Assembly: GCF_000143415.4 (NCBI RefSeq)
Contig: NW_003314414.1
Location: forward strand, 153,626-217,625
Reading direction: 5' to 3'
Source of the DNA: Selaginella moellendorffii
Lineage: Eukaryota > Streptophyta > Lycopodiopsida > Selaginellales > Selaginellaceae
DNA: 64,000 bases
In this document: piece after piece, positions 29,880-41,370 of the stretch
Numbering within the stretch: position 1 is the stretch's first letter
How the letters are laid out: each line of letters begins with the position of its first letter
The notes under the pieces: model-generated
What the model was told of the DNA's origin: nothing
Database searches by the model: none
Seen by the model: only the letters and a program-made list of their open reading frames with translations
Translations under genes and position numbers: made by a program

Positions 29880-32876
29880 TTACTTACTCTTTTTCACACT
29901 GAGCTTTGGCTCCAAACACTTGCGCATTGCTGTGTTCTTAACCCATCCGAACATTCTATGTGCATACATCTTCTGAACTTGTTCTAGTTTCCTCATGTCT
30001 GCAGTAGAATCCAGAGAGATGTCGACCAGGTCTTTCACTTCGTCCTTGGATGAGAATGCATCCAAACCTGGAGTGCAAAAGATAACATCAAGTGATTGAA
30101 AATGAAACAGCACAAACGTACCTTCAATGACCACAATGTGTTGGAGACGATCATCTGAAGCAAAATACTGTTCCCATGACTTGAATACCGGGTGTAATCT
30201 ATCCCCATCATAGCCTTTTGTCCATTCCTGAAGGCCTTTGCATTCCGGATGAGCGTCATGGAGAGCCATTGCCATGGAATGATTTGCAGGCGTCTTCTTC
30301 AGCAATGCTTCTGTGACAAGTTTCCTAGTTCTGTAACGAACACTGCTGGAAGGCACATGGGCCACATTCAAAACCAGACTGGCGTATGGCACCTTCAACC
30401 CAGTCCAACCTTGAGGCCCTGCACTGCTACTGAACATCCGAGAAAACTCCGGAGAGCATTTAGCACATGCTAAATCAACATCATGTTTCTCTCTGTGTTT
30501 CACCTGCACCAAAATGAGTGTCATCGTCTCCAGGCTAAACGTGTCACCAAAGAACCCAACGATGACGATGTCTATGCCCCATTCATTTTCACAGCAAATG
30601 ATTCCTACGCCAGCCTTTCCAAATTCAAGCAAATCTTTTGCGGTGAGCTCCTGCAGTCGGAAGTCGGTTTTCCTGAATAGCAAGCAAAAAAACTTGGCTT
30701 CACCCATGTTTCTGTGGATTTCTTCTTTACCACTTCCATCTATAGAGCCACCTGCTTGTTTTGTTTCCCCTTCACCTTCAGCATTGTGCGTACTTCCACC
30801 TGGAGCTTTCGAGGCCGTCAGCGTTGGAGATGGCAACTTCACCTCAGGTGGCGGCGTCTTTACTCTGACAGCTTTGGACAGGGACGCTGAAGCCACCTGC
30901 GGCTGACCCGGAATTTTTTTGTTTACTTTAACCCTGCTTCCACGCTTCAAAGCCGAGGCCGGAGGTGGTGGCATGTTTACTTCGACCTGCGCTTCTCCTC
31001 CACCACCTGGAGCTTTGGGGGTCGGAGATGCTGAATTCTGCTCACCTTCTCTAATAAGCTCGGACAGCGACTTCCCACTTAAGCCACGGCAAAGCTCGTC
31101 AAAAGTAAAGCACTTCCATGAATCTCTGTCTAGACTGTCCACTGCAAGAAGTAGCAGCACCCGTGCAACCAACTCGCCCTTGTAACCTCGATCAACCCAT
31201 CCACGCTTCATCCCAGTTACAAGTGCCTCCAAGCACTCCTTCCACCCTGTCCCAACCTTCCCTTGTGCACGCAAAACCTGTGCTGCAGCCGCTGCAACCA
31301 CTGGCTCCATAGCCCAATGCGTCCAAACAAGAGTCTGGTCATCAGAAATGGACATCACACTAAGTAGGTGACTTGCAACCATATCAGTGATAATTGTGGC
31401 ATGCGGATTGATGTCGATGCATACTCTGCAGCCCAGTGTAGCCAGACAAGCCTCATGTGATAGACCTCCGCTTTCAAGCATACACTTGTTGAACGAACCA
31501 GTGCCACCCAGGAGCTTATCTACAGCCAAAAGCAGCACGTCACCTGCACTTGCGGAAGCCTTCACCAATGCTTGCCACAGTGGCCGACCATAGCCGCAAA
31601 GACGACCCAGATCTTCAACTTGAGCAAGCAGAAGGCCACCTGTTTGTTCGTCCGATGGCAAGTCTGCCAAGAAAAAGCAGTACGCTGGATGTGCAACTAG
31701 CTTTCCCGCCGCAGCCACTCGATCGCTATTATCTGCCTTATTGGGCGGCACAAAATTGTTTAGCCTCCCGTTTGTGTCGGTGAACATCAGCGACACACTT
31801 CCATCTTCAGGCAACACCCTGGAAGCCCTCCTTGCAGGAACAAATGCAGCAAGAGTTGTCGGATCAGCATGCAAAGTAAACCATCGGGCTTCGTCCATGA
31901 CAAACAGGACCTTCAGTTTTCCTTTGGCAGGAGCTGGAACATTCGACAGTAGACCTTCAAGCGTGTTGTACTCCTTAAACACCTTACTTTCCCAGGTGCC
32001 CCACATATTGGTTTTCTCGCCAGGCTTCTCTTTCATGTCGACGTCAAGGCGATTAGCAAACTCCTCCCGGGCTGCATTTCCTATCTCCATCTTCGCCTGT
32101 ACCACGTCCCAAAAGTTCTTCCCAACCATGAGATCGTTCAAGAACTTCTTGGCATCCATGGGGTCCTCCCCGGAAGTTAGAAGCAGAAGAGCCTCGATGC
32201 ATGACACAAAGTAGTCAATGCAGAAGAGCATGAACCTGCTCTGCGACAAAAGCGTAGAACTCGAGCTGAGCAATTTGACGGCGTTTGTGTAGAAGAAGTC
32301 CGCAAAGGCAGACCTTGGAGGGTACGCGGTGCCAGATGAAGCAAATGAGCAGTAGATGACGAACACACCTAAAGTCGCAAGCTCGCAGGCAGTCCTCGAC
32401 TTTCCCCAGCCACTCGACTGAACTAACGTGACAACAGGTGCTATCATGGTTTTCTTCGTCTTCCACTTCTCTCCTGTTTCTTCCAGCTTCTCACGCAACG
32501 ACTCCACGTTGTCTAATCCCTCAACTCTTTGGTACTCCTGCGCAAATGCTGATTCGGCAATACCCTCCACTCTTTTCGAGTATTCAGGTGGCGGCTGGAC
32601 GATTTCAGAGAACTCGCGTTCCAGTTTCGACATATCCTCCTGGAGTTGACTCGCCCGCGCTTTCTCTGAGGCTATCTTCTCCTTTAGTTCGGCATCCTCC
32701 CCGGCTTCCTCCCCGGCTTCCCACAATTTGCATTCAAGGTCTACAATTTCCGTAAGTGCCCTCTGCAGACGACGTTTCACATGAATAATCTCACCTGCTT
32801 TAAGTCGCTTTTTCTTCTTCTGCTCTCTCTCTTCATCCGGCTCTCGCCCACGCTTTCTAGATGAAGAGGCGTCCAT
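29880..32876 (-). CDS. Crinkler (CRN)-like NTPase with C-terminal nuclease-like domain
   Basis: It reads as a single open frame of 998 codons. A 54-nt segment (30068-30121, GAAG|GTACGT to ACTCCAG|GTTTGG, phase 1) looks like an intron, which would give about 980 residues. The N-terminus has a basic KKKKRLK nuclear-localisation-like stretch and a coiled coil (about 30-135). A Walker A-like SSGWGKS lies at about 154-160 and Walker B KVLFVMDEA at 322-330. A Pro/Ser-rich linker follows, then a restriction-endonuclease-fold-like segment with GIDIVIV and LILVQVK near residues 765-795. This P-loop NTPase plus nuclease order is that of Crinkler-type proteins, known from oomycetes and fungi and also reported in some plants. 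No disruption is seen. Its cellular role in plants is not established. It lies between the inverted-repeat arms. Confidence 0.75.
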   Translation of the reverse strand: MDASSSRKRGREPDEEREQKKKKRLKAGEIIHVKRRLQRALTEIVDLECKLWEAGEEAGEDAELKEKIASEKARASQLQEDMSKLEREFSEIVQPPPEYSKRVEGIAESAFAQEYQRVEGLDNVESLREKLEETGEKWKTKKTMIAPVVTLVQSSGWGKSRTACELATLGVFVIYCSFASSGTAYPPRSAFADFFYTNAVKLLSSSSTLLSQSRFMLFCIDYFVSCIEALLLLTSGEDPMDAKKFLNDLMVGKNFWDVVQAKMEIGNAAREEFANRLDVDMKEKPGEKTNMWGTWESKVFKEYNTLEGLLSNVPAPAKGKLKVLFVMDEARWFTLHADPTTLAAFVPARRASRVLPEDGSVSLMFTDTNGRLNNFVPPNKADNSDRVAAAGKLVAHPAYCFFLADLPSDEQTGGLLLAQVEDLGRLCGYGRPLWQALVKASASAGDVLLLAVDKLLGGTGSFNKCMLESGGLSHEACLATLGCRVCIDINPHATIITDMVASHLLSVMSISDDQTLVWTHWAMEPVVAAAAAQVLRAQGKVGTGWKECLEALVTGMKRGWVDRGYKGELVARVLLLLAVDSLDRDSWKCFTFDELCRGLSGKSLSELIREGEQNSASPTPKAPGGGGEAQVEVNMPPPPASALKRGSRVKVNKKIPGQPQVASASLSKAVRVKTPPPEVKLPSPTLTASKAPGGSTHNAEGEGETKQAGGSIDGSGKEEIHRNMGEAKFFCLLFRKTDFRLQELTAKDLLEFGKAGVGIICCENEWGIDIVIVGFFGDTFSLETMTLILVQVKHREKHDVDLACAKCSPEFSRMFSSSAGPQGWTGLKVPYASLVLNVAHVPSSSVRYRTRKLVTEALLKKTPANHSMAMALHDAHPECKGLQEWTKGYDGDRLHPVFKSWEQYFASDDRLQHIVVIEGTFVLFHFQSLDVIFCTPGLDAFSSKDEVKDLVDISLDSTADMRKLEQVQKMYAHRMFGWVKNTAMRKCLEPKLSVKKSK
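30068..30121 (-). other. Predicted 54-nt intron in the Crinkler-like gene
   Basis: GTACGT donor and CACTCCAG acceptor, phase 1. It is T-rich and encodes a hydrophobic run (FVLFHFQSLDVIF) out of character with the flanking protein. It keeps frame and has no stop, so retention is possible. Confidence 0.65.
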
Positions 32877-34199
32877 AGCTTGAACTTAACCCTCTCGCCG
32901 CACCGTTCAACCAACGACAGCCGTCAGATCAATAGATTATTAGGTGAAAGCTAATAAAATAATAGAGCTTATACTTATAAATATTATGGAGTTAAAGTTC
33001 TATCCAAATATGTATATAAAAATATGTATAGAAGCTTAAAATAATGAATGAAAAATATATTTTAAATAAAAATTACATAAATGTTGTGGCTATATAGATA
33101 GTCGAACTCTTTCATGCTGTGATTGATCAAGGAAGTGTATATGTTTTTCTAGTGTATGAGAGATGTGTGTATGTTGTAAACCCTGGGGTGTTTGTTGGTC
33201 ATCAAATTCTTGTTCTCAACAACGCTCGAAAATCCATGCACGCCAGCCCCCTTGGCTCAAGAATATACCAAAAATTTCTGGTTCAAATAGGTTGGAAGAC
33301 ACAAGTACATGTGCATTTCACAATCCTCACGCTTCTATAACGAACCCAGACAGAAAATGCAACTACAAGAATTATATTGAGGTATGCTGTGATTCTCTGA
33401 TCATCCAGACTAAATTGTGTATGTTTTCCAGGTGCTTCGATGGGGGACAAGTGTGGCATTTACCTTGGAAGGAGTTTAGACATTGCCCATTTATAACATT
33501 GTGCTTATAAAAGGTGCTTGATAACTAGTTCCACTTCCTTCAGAACAAAAAGCTATCAAGTGTAAATGGGTTTTAAGGTTAAAACTAATGCTAGCAGTTC
33601 TGTGGATAATGAAATTTTGCATATTTTTATTATTGTGGAAGTCCAAAGTATCATAGAAGGTAATTTATTTAGATACATTAATATATCTAAAAGAACTGCA
33701 TTATCTTCTATTGCATTTATATTTTTTTTACACACACACACACACAGATATATATATATATATATATATATCATTATGTATAATAGTATTAAGTAATATC
33801 TAAAGATATTATTGATTATTAGCTTCATTTATTTTAAAAAGAATTCATATCCATGACCAAAACTATAGATGATATAACCAATTTTTTCAATGACAAAAAG
33901 ACTACACTACATTAACTAAATCCATTACACACCAAAATTTAGACTAGTTCTAAAATTGATAGCAAACTTTTAATGAAAATTTTAAAAATTATAAATTCTA
34001 ACTATTATGTTATAAAAGATTTTTAGAACCAAGATAAACATATCTACCATAACTCTGATATTTTGAAACTTAAATAAAAGTTTCCAGTAAAGAAGATTAA
34101 TTTGTTAAAACAACAAATATAGTTTTTTAAGATAGTTACTGTATAAACTATATATATACTGTATTCTCATCTCTGTTATATACTATAGACAGTCTATAA
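32877..34199. other. AT-rich intergenic DNA upstream of the Crinkler-like gene
   Basis: It would contain the promoter of the minus-strand gene, but no specific element stands out. It holds a CA/TA microsatellite at 33730-33771. Short frames here show no known motif. Confidence 0.45.
33730..33771. repeat. Compound CA/TA microsatellite
   Basis: About eight CA units followed by about twelve TA units. Confidence 0.9.
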
Positions 34200-35509
34200 G
34201 AGATCCATGGGATAATGGCTAAGAAAAAGATACCGACGAATGTCCACATCTTCACACTCGCCCTTGTTATTGGTCCTGCAGCAGAGTGGGACTGGAGTGA
34301 CTTCCCAGCTTCGTTTAACAAGGCCGATCGAATTGATCTAAGGGAGGTCAATTTACCCGTGCCTGAGGAACTGAAGACGGCTATGGAGCTTTCGAATCCA
34401 GAGAAAGCTCCAGGTGCAGCATGGGAAATGCTCAGCTGGGTCTTCAACGCAATAGCACCTGCTTCCGACTCCAAGGGCAAATGCGTTGTCGAGTACAACT
34501 GCGGCGGACTATTCTTTCGAGCCGCACTACTCAAGGGTGTCCCGTGTGTTGCGGTGACAAACTCCATTGAAGAGGTGACTTCAATGAAGCATATAATTAC
34601 AGTTGCCAAAGAAAAACAGTATCTTCTCTGCGAACCTGGTGAGTACGCACTTTAAGTTTAAATGTTATCTCACAAGCTCTGTATGCAGGAGCGTGGCTAC
34701 CCCCAGATGCTGAAACAGCGTTAACAGCTACTGTTGAAGATACCCATGTTAGGCCGAGCTCACAACCTGCACAAGGTAAGGTCACGTGAGGCCTCACGCC
34801 ATTTTGATTATAGATCGTTGTGAATATTCAGACACGAGGACTGAAAAGCGCACTGGTGGCGTGTCGAAGAAGGACAAACAGACAAGCAATAGGAAAAAAG
34901 GAGGTACAAATTATATTTGCAATGGCGTGTGGTCTCATGCCATTCCTTGCAGGAGACACTTCTTCAAAGGCAAAACAGGCAAGCACCAGCTAAGCTCAAA
35001 CTGACAGTGGTCATAAAAAGCAAAAGCACGTTGGACAGTCGTCGGGATCAGAGGCGTTTGATTCGAAAAGGAAGAAGGGCAACGAAAAGATGATAGGTAA
35101 TGCCTCGCGGTCACCACCTCTTGACTCAGATTCCTATGGCGGACTCCCCTTCCCCAATCTCAATGGAGAGATACAATGGATGAGGGATGCTTTTCAAGTC
35201 AGGGCCACGTTTTTCTCATCTCGTCGTCTTCGAAGGGTGCAAGAACATGCAGAAACCATGTTAAGACAGTCGGGTGAGGATACGGTCCTAGGTCACGCAC
35301 TAAAACAGGCTATGGATGTCTTGTATTTTGAGATGGAGACTCGGCCAGATGATTTTCCCAAGATGGTCCTGGAAGAACAAGCCATCCAGCCTGAGCAACC
35401 TATGGAAGAAATGCAAGAGGGGGATGAGGAGCCAGAGAAAGATAATGAGCAGGAAGAGCAGAAGGACGAAGAGGAGGACAAAGAAGAGGAGGACGAAGAA
35501 AAGGAGGAC
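34200..35509 (+). pseudogene. Fragment C: truncated inverted copy of the ParB/HAD gene
   Basis: It matches the copy A segment from about 3300 down to about 1970 in reverse orientation. It spans the end of the methylase-like region, introns 3-6 and the start of the acidic linker. Both ends are abrupt. Introns are retained, so it is a DNA copy and not a retrocopy. It carries extra in-frame bases absent from copies A and B (for example 12 nt near 34730 and 6 nt near 34465), so it derives from a divergent family member. Palindromes remain near 34785 and 34921, and a deletion near 35108 removes the intron 6 palindrome with its acceptor. Confidence 0.85.
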
Positions 35510-36461
35510 AATTATCACCAAAAACCAAGAAATATATTATCTTTAGTTCTAAATAATATGAAAATTCAAAATTTAAAGAAAGCAGAAGATTCAAGTATAA
35601 AAAGCATATCCAAATATCTTGAGACAAAACAAACAAATTATTTGCTTGCAATAGCATAAAAAATGCATGATGACATACAACATATGCAGGCTAGTTGATA
35701 GCATTCACAAGAACCCTGATCTAAGCTCTCATTATCAAAAACTATCCCCATGATTTGTAAGTGAAAATAAAGCCACTTGACTAAGTATCTGCTGGAAGCC
35801 CTCACAAGTATCATTTGGCTGGAAGTTGTACTTTGCATCCTTTGAACAACAATATCGAAGCAGTCTTTCAATCAGCTCTTCCAGAAGGCAATGGTCGTCT
35901 CCACAAGAATACAGCACAACAAACAACATCACAAATCTGCCAACATCAATATATTTCCAGCTAGTGGCAAGTCTCTGCATGTTCCTTTTTAAACATTGCA
36001 AGTTGCATCCATTTCCTGAGTAGAAGTTCTACAATGTTTCAAAGCTCCTTTTCAAGTATTTATCTCATACCCAAGCAACTCTTCTTCTTCCTTCTTCAAT
36101 GAACAATTGCAAGCAGTGCTACAGAACGGAGCTGCTCCATCATAACAATGATAGCATGGTCTGACTAGCTGCTTCTTTGAAATGTTTGACTCTGATTGCT
36201 ACACAAGTGTGCTTTACTATGTTCTGATATCTGATAGTGTTATTACTTTTTAAATGCATGTTCAAATTTCTTTATATTTGCGGTTGAGTACTGGCTGTGT
36301 ATTGATACCTCCCACTTTGAACAGCACGTCCTGTAAACTCTGTATTATTATATAATATAAACTATTTAGGTGTTACATATCACTCACATGAACACTTACC
36401 ATTCTGGAAAAAGTGACAACTGTTGACTGTGATTATGCCTTTCCTTTGCTGAGAAAGATCT
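35510..36461. other. AT-rich region with no supported gene
   Basis: A minus-strand frame near 35760-36000 looks protein-like (KYIDVGRFVMLFVVLYS...LLEELIERLLRYC) but I cannot assign it to a family. It may be an exon of a decayed gene. Confidence 0.3.
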
Positions 36462-36965
36462 CTAGTTGCAATTGATACACATTCTAATGAATTTTATGAT
36501 AAGAATTACTTTCTCAGGTTTAGTATGCCCAAAAGCATACTTTAGAGATTTTAATTTGCTGTGCATGCAACCTCCATACTCTGTCAACTTATTTTTCTTA
36601 TTTCCACATCTCAAATCTGGCCAAAATTCATGTACTTTGCCATTATCATCACTCCAGAAACTTACTCCTTGTTTTTTCAATGCCTTTTGTTCTTTCCTTT
36701 CACGTTCTGTCCCTTGCTTTTCTTTGAACATACTTAATGTTTCATAAATATCTTGCATCATAACATAAGCAGATGCATCAGTTTTATCAGCTTTTACAAT
36801 AACTTTAAATGCTAACTGAGCCACTTTAAAATTCTCAGAATTTGTGCGTTCCCTACAGCCTGATAATAGTGCCCTCCAAGCCGAAAACATTTTTTCAATA
36901 TTTTTGAATGACATGTGATAAATAAACCATTTTGCTTCTTCCATGTGATTATTTTGAGCTAACAT
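36462..36965 (-). pseudogene. PPR protein E-domain relic
   Basis: The 167-residue frame includes WRALLSGCRER, then AYVMMQDIYE, then KKQGVSFWSDDNGKVHEF. This is the pattern of the E/E+ region at the C-terminus of PLS-class PPR proteins (WRALLGACR...YVLLSNIYA...K.GVSWI...VHEF). No upstream PPR repeats are joined to it, because the inverted-repeat arm begins at its 5' end (36966). It is much more AT-rich than the PPR relics at 38-40 kb, so it has a different origin. Confidence 0.6.
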
Positions 36966-38112
36966 ATTTGCGGCTCGAGAATGCTTCGTCCATGGGGGCG
37001 CGCAAGGCGATCTTGGCTACGTGAGAGATTTCGAGAGCTTCTGGATTCCTATGCTGGGCGATCTCATGGGAGGGGATTATCACCACTACAGTTTACAGGT
37101 ACGCAAGAATCTTAGATTTTTTCTCTTGTTTTCTAGTTTCTTTTGATTTGCAATTTCTATCGTGGCTGTTCTTCCAGCTTTGCTTATGAGTTTCTTGCTT
37201 TTCTTCCCATCAAACTTTGGTGTTGTTGGTCGGGATTTCTTTTGGTTTTCTCGTTGTTTCCGTGCTCGTATCTTTCATGCCTGATCGAGTCTGATCTTGT
37301 CGGTGACATTCTTTTTTGTTTCGTCCTCTTCATCCATCACGTTCTTATATCACGATCATGCCAGGTTTTTACATGGCTCACGAACAATCCAATGGTCCTA
37401 CTATCGGCCAAGAGTCGAGCAGCTCTACGCGACGATGATCTCTTATGCCGGAGTCGTTCGGAGCCTGAGGCTAGCACGCATCTGGTTCCAAAGGCAAGGG
37501 GCTCAAGCAATCGACGAAGTGCTGCAACGCTCTCATCCTCGCCTACACCAAGAAAGGTGACGCTTAAACCGCGCTCTACATCCTCGAACAGATGAAAGCC
37601 TTCCGTAAGGGGTGCTCGCCAAACGCAGTCACGTACTACATCCTCATCGCCATGTTTGCGAGGCTGGGGGACGCGCCAGGCCTTGCAAATCTCCTGGGCG
37701 ACAGCAAGTGCTCAAGCTTCCGTCCCGACGCCATGACTTACAACACTCTCCTCTGCGGGTACTCGAAGATGGGAATGCCGGAGGATTTCGACAAGACACA
37801 CGGGGAAATGGTGGAGGAGGAGGAACTTAGCAAGGAGAGCTACAACGCGTTGCTCGTTGGATACCCGTGGCTGGATCGTCTCGACGAGCTCTAGCGCTGT
37901 GTGGGGGCGATGCTAGCCAGGGAGATGAGTCTGGCATCGCCAGTGGTGGCGGAAGAGATCGCCAAGGCTTACAGAAGAAATGGATGGGTGGAAGGATTGG
38001 ACACGGTGATCCAGCTTGAGGAAAAAAGTCCTGGGATTTCTCCAACGTTCCAAAGCTTTATAAATGCTTGCAATGACGATTTAGAAAAAAAGGAGGCGCT
38101 TGTTTCAAGATA
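36966..38112 (+). pseudogene. P-class PPR gene relic
   Basis: An exon ends near 37096 at CAG|GTACGC. The next exon begins about 37418 and continues to the stop near 38110. The second exon reads PPR-style repeats such as NAVTYYILIAMFARLGDAPGLA and DAMTYNTLLCGYSKMGMPEDF. A frameshift near 37500, a stop near 37566 and a TAG at 37892-37894 interrupt it. PPR proteins of this class bind organelle RNA; this copy is not functional. The inverted partner is 28130-28867. Confidence 0.65.
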
Positions 38113-38430
38113 AGTTTTTACTTTTTTTTTCACTACAATCCATGTGATTAACTTTGAATACTATTTTTTGTGGTCTCTTCCAGCTTTTTCCAGAATATGG
38201 ACTCACTGGCTGTGTCCACTGGAAGCATTTCTTTAAAACCATGCTCCTGGCATTCATGGTATGTGGCAAACAAAAGCTGCAACAAAAGAAAAATCCCAAC
38301 AAGAATCCAACAGGGGTTGCAAATTGTAGAAAATTGACTGATACCACTGTCCAGGTTGAACTTTTGTGCATTCTCTAGTTAATAAGAACGCTGACCAGAT
38401 AATGTTGACAATTTTGAACGTTACATATTG
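36966..38430. repeat. Right arm of the large inverted repeat, inner part
   Basis: The reverse complement of 28090-28867, with an additional 0.77 kb (about 37490-38255) that the left arm lacks. The outer part of this arm continues at 40967-41370 after an inserted PPR pseudogene. Confidence 0.75.
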
Positions 38431-38439
38431 GACAGCAGC

Positions 38440-40610
38440 ACCGTTGACCCCGCAAAACCCGGGCTAATCCCCACCGCGTTCCACGCTGCCACAGCCCCCC
38501 ACCGCCACGTCCCCGTGCACCTTGCAGCACCCCAGCAGCGTGTTCCACGCCACCTGGAACGGCATATTCCTCACCACGTCCTCTGCCCGCCCGACAAACC
38601 CCGCCCGCCCCAGCACGTCCACCATGCACTTCCAGTGGTTGGGCCATGCTGCCAGGCAGTGGTCCTCGACCATGGACACGAAGAAATGCATGGCTGCACG
38701 AGTTGAGGATGCTGACGTAGGTGACGCTGTCGGGCTGGATCCCCTCGAGGTGCATGTCACAGTAGAGGAGGATGGCATATTCGGCATGGCTGTGGTGGGC
38801 GCCACCAGGGAACTCCATGTCACCGTGTGGCAGGCTCTCATGAGGTGGAAGGTGGTGGCGGCGTCTCCCATGCTGCCGCAGCGCGCATACATGCTAACCA
38901 GCGCATTGCCCAGGGTGACGTTGGTCCTGGATCCCGCGAGAATCTCCGGATTCGCGGCGCATAGCTCAGCGTGGATGCGCCGCCCCTCAGTGTGCCCAGG
39001 CACACAGGAGAATGACGGCCATGATGCAATCGGGCTTTAGAATGGAGTCCGAGATGGTGGAGGCCGAGATGTTAGTGGAGTCCGAGCTCTTCACACTCTT
39101 TGTGTACAACTAGAGTCCGAGCTCGCAGAGACCGAGCACCTCAAGCCGGACTCCATGGTCCTCGAGTTCCCAGCAACAATGCAATTGCTTCCTCGTAGTA
39201 TCCGTGCTGCACATAAGATCCCATCATTGCGTTCCATGACACCAAGTTCTTCTTCTCAATCCCATCAAACACCCACCTTGCCTCCTCCAGGCTGCCGCAC
39301 TGCACATACATGTTGATGAGCGCATTCTGGATCTGGATCTTGAGCATGAAGCTGGAGGAAGCAACGCGAGCGTGGAACTTTCTCGCGAGGCCGACGTCCC
39401 CGACCAGTGATCCGGTGTAGATTACGTTGAGCAGCACCACGCTGTCCGGCTGGATCGACTGCCCGACCATCTTGTCGTAGAGCTCGAGAGCTTTGGATCC
39501 ATTGCCGTGAAAGGTGTAAGCAGTGAGCATGGCCGTCCAGGACACAACGTTCTTGGGATTCTCTGAAAAATCCTCTCAGTGGCCTCTAGATCTCCACACT
39601 GGGCGTAGGCAGTGACAAGCGAGTTCTCCAAGCTCAAATCTGGAGGAGAGTGTACCGCGGCGAGCTCCAGCTGCGAGTGGATCCGCTTGCACGATCGCAA
39701 GCACCCAGGGCTCGAGCAGGCACTTAGAACTTCCAGAAAGCTCACGTCGTCGGGCTTGATCCCTTCCAAGTTCATGCCATGGAAGAGGCCCATCGCCGTG
39801 CAAGACTGTGTGTGGCCGCGATCATGCTGTTCCACAAGATCCTGTTGTGATCTTCCATCCTCTGGAACACCGCAAGTGCTTCCTCCGTGCTGCCACCCTT
39901 CGCGTACATCGAAACGAGCGCATTCTGGATCGTGATGTCTCCGTGGAGGCCCAGGTTGATCATGGCGGCGTGGATCTTCCTGCCCTGATTGAGAAATTCC
40001 CTGCTGGAGCACGCAGTGATTGCCACCGGATTGGGCTGGACGCGAGCTTGGATCATCCCCTTGAGCGTCTCGAGCGCCTGGCGGCAATCCCCAATCTGGG
40101 CAAATGCGGTGATCATCGCAGTCCACGACACTACATCCTTGTGCGGTATCTGATCACATTCTTGCGGAGATCCGGGGAGAGAATTCTCGCGTGGATGGCC
40201 ATGCCCAGCGCGAGATCCTTGGCACCGGAGCACGCAGCCAGTGTGCTCACGATCACCATTTAGTGGTTCCACATCCATGTGCTGGAGGAGATTGATCGCC
40301 TCGCGGCAATGCCCCGACTGCACGTAGGCCGCGATGATGCAGCTCCAAGACACCACATCTTTCTTGGGCATCTGATCGAAGACTGCACGCACGGCCGCGA
40401 GGCTGCTGGTGCCACCACATTCTGGATGAGGAGATTACTGAGGTGGACGCTCTGGAGGAAGTGGCCTGTGGCGAGGATGTGATCGTGGACACGACAGCCG
40501 TCGGTGAGCGAGCTGGAGATGCCACAGCAGTGGAGGAGGGATGCGTAGAGGGCTGCCGATGGCAATAGGAGCTGTCTTGGCTGGATGGGAGAACATTCTT
40601 TGCTCATCAA
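38440..40610 (-). pseudogene. PLS-class PPR pseudogene with several frameshifts
   Basis: Translated on the minus strand from 40610, successive frames give a chain of typical PPR motifs: KDVVSWSCIIAAYVQSG, KDVVSWTAMITAFAQIG, IQNALVSMYAKGGSTEEALAVF, ENSLVTAYAQCGDLEATERIF, WTAMLTAYTFHGNG, IQNALINMYVQCGSLEEARWVFDG, then GNALVSMYARCGSMGDA, and an E-like end (WNTLLGCCKVHGDV) near 38500. At least five frame changes are needed (for example near 40280, 40150, 39790, 39560 and 39130), so it is dead. The motif style fits the large PPR families of lycophytes and mosses. The segment lies between the two parts of the right inverted-repeat arm. Confidence 0.75.
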
Positions 40611-40774
40611 ACAATGATATAGAAATAATAATTTAATTTTATTAGAAAATATTATTTAAAATAATGTCGTGTTCAGGATATTGGAATAGATATACTAAAT
40701 AGGGTTTAGACCCCTCCTTATATAAAGAAGTGTGGCAACAAATTTTGAAGGGGACACAAGAATTATGAAACATT

Positions 40775-41370
40775 TTGGAGTTCAAAGCTAAAAGTGGGGA
40801 TATTCTCCACAGGTTCAAAGGAGTAAGAGGTTCAGCCACTAATCTAGCTTGGAAATGCATTCAGTGTCAAGGACAGCACAAATGGATGCAAGTTTGGTGG
40901 GAAGTGACAAGAGCTAAAGTTGGCATGCCAGTTTGGGAGGCAATGGGCCACGAGTGTTGGGATATCTAGAGAATGACAAAAGTGTAAGCACTTTGGGAAG
41001 CACATAATTACTATCATTTTGACAGATAATAAGTGAGGATATATGTAATGGTGGCCTTATGATGGAGACTCACTCTTGCAGTGGTGTGCCTCCATTATGC
41101 CATCTTGAAAGAATATGCAAAACCTAGTCAACTAGAGGGGTGGAGGAACAGATGGCTTTTGTGTTTCGGGAGAGTGGATAACAATAAAATTTGCTGGCAG
41201 TGACGTCTCTCTAACTTTGTTTTACATTTGGCTTGAGGTGGAGATTTGGATATCAATATAATCTAAAAGAAATGACCATAACTACTTCTACTTCAGGACT
41301 TGAGACGTAAGACAATCACATAGAGTAGCTTGTTAAGAGGGTGGCACATCTAGTTTTTGCATTAAAGATA
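40775..41370 (+). mobile_element. LINE-like 3' relic (outer part of right inverted-repeat arm)
   Basis: The forward frame (FKGVRGSATNLAWKCIQ...VWEAMGHECWDI...WRLTLAVVCLHYAILKE) parallels the relic at 13325-13722 and is interrupted by stops. From 40967 it is the reverse complement of the left arm 27655-28090. Confidence 0.55.
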
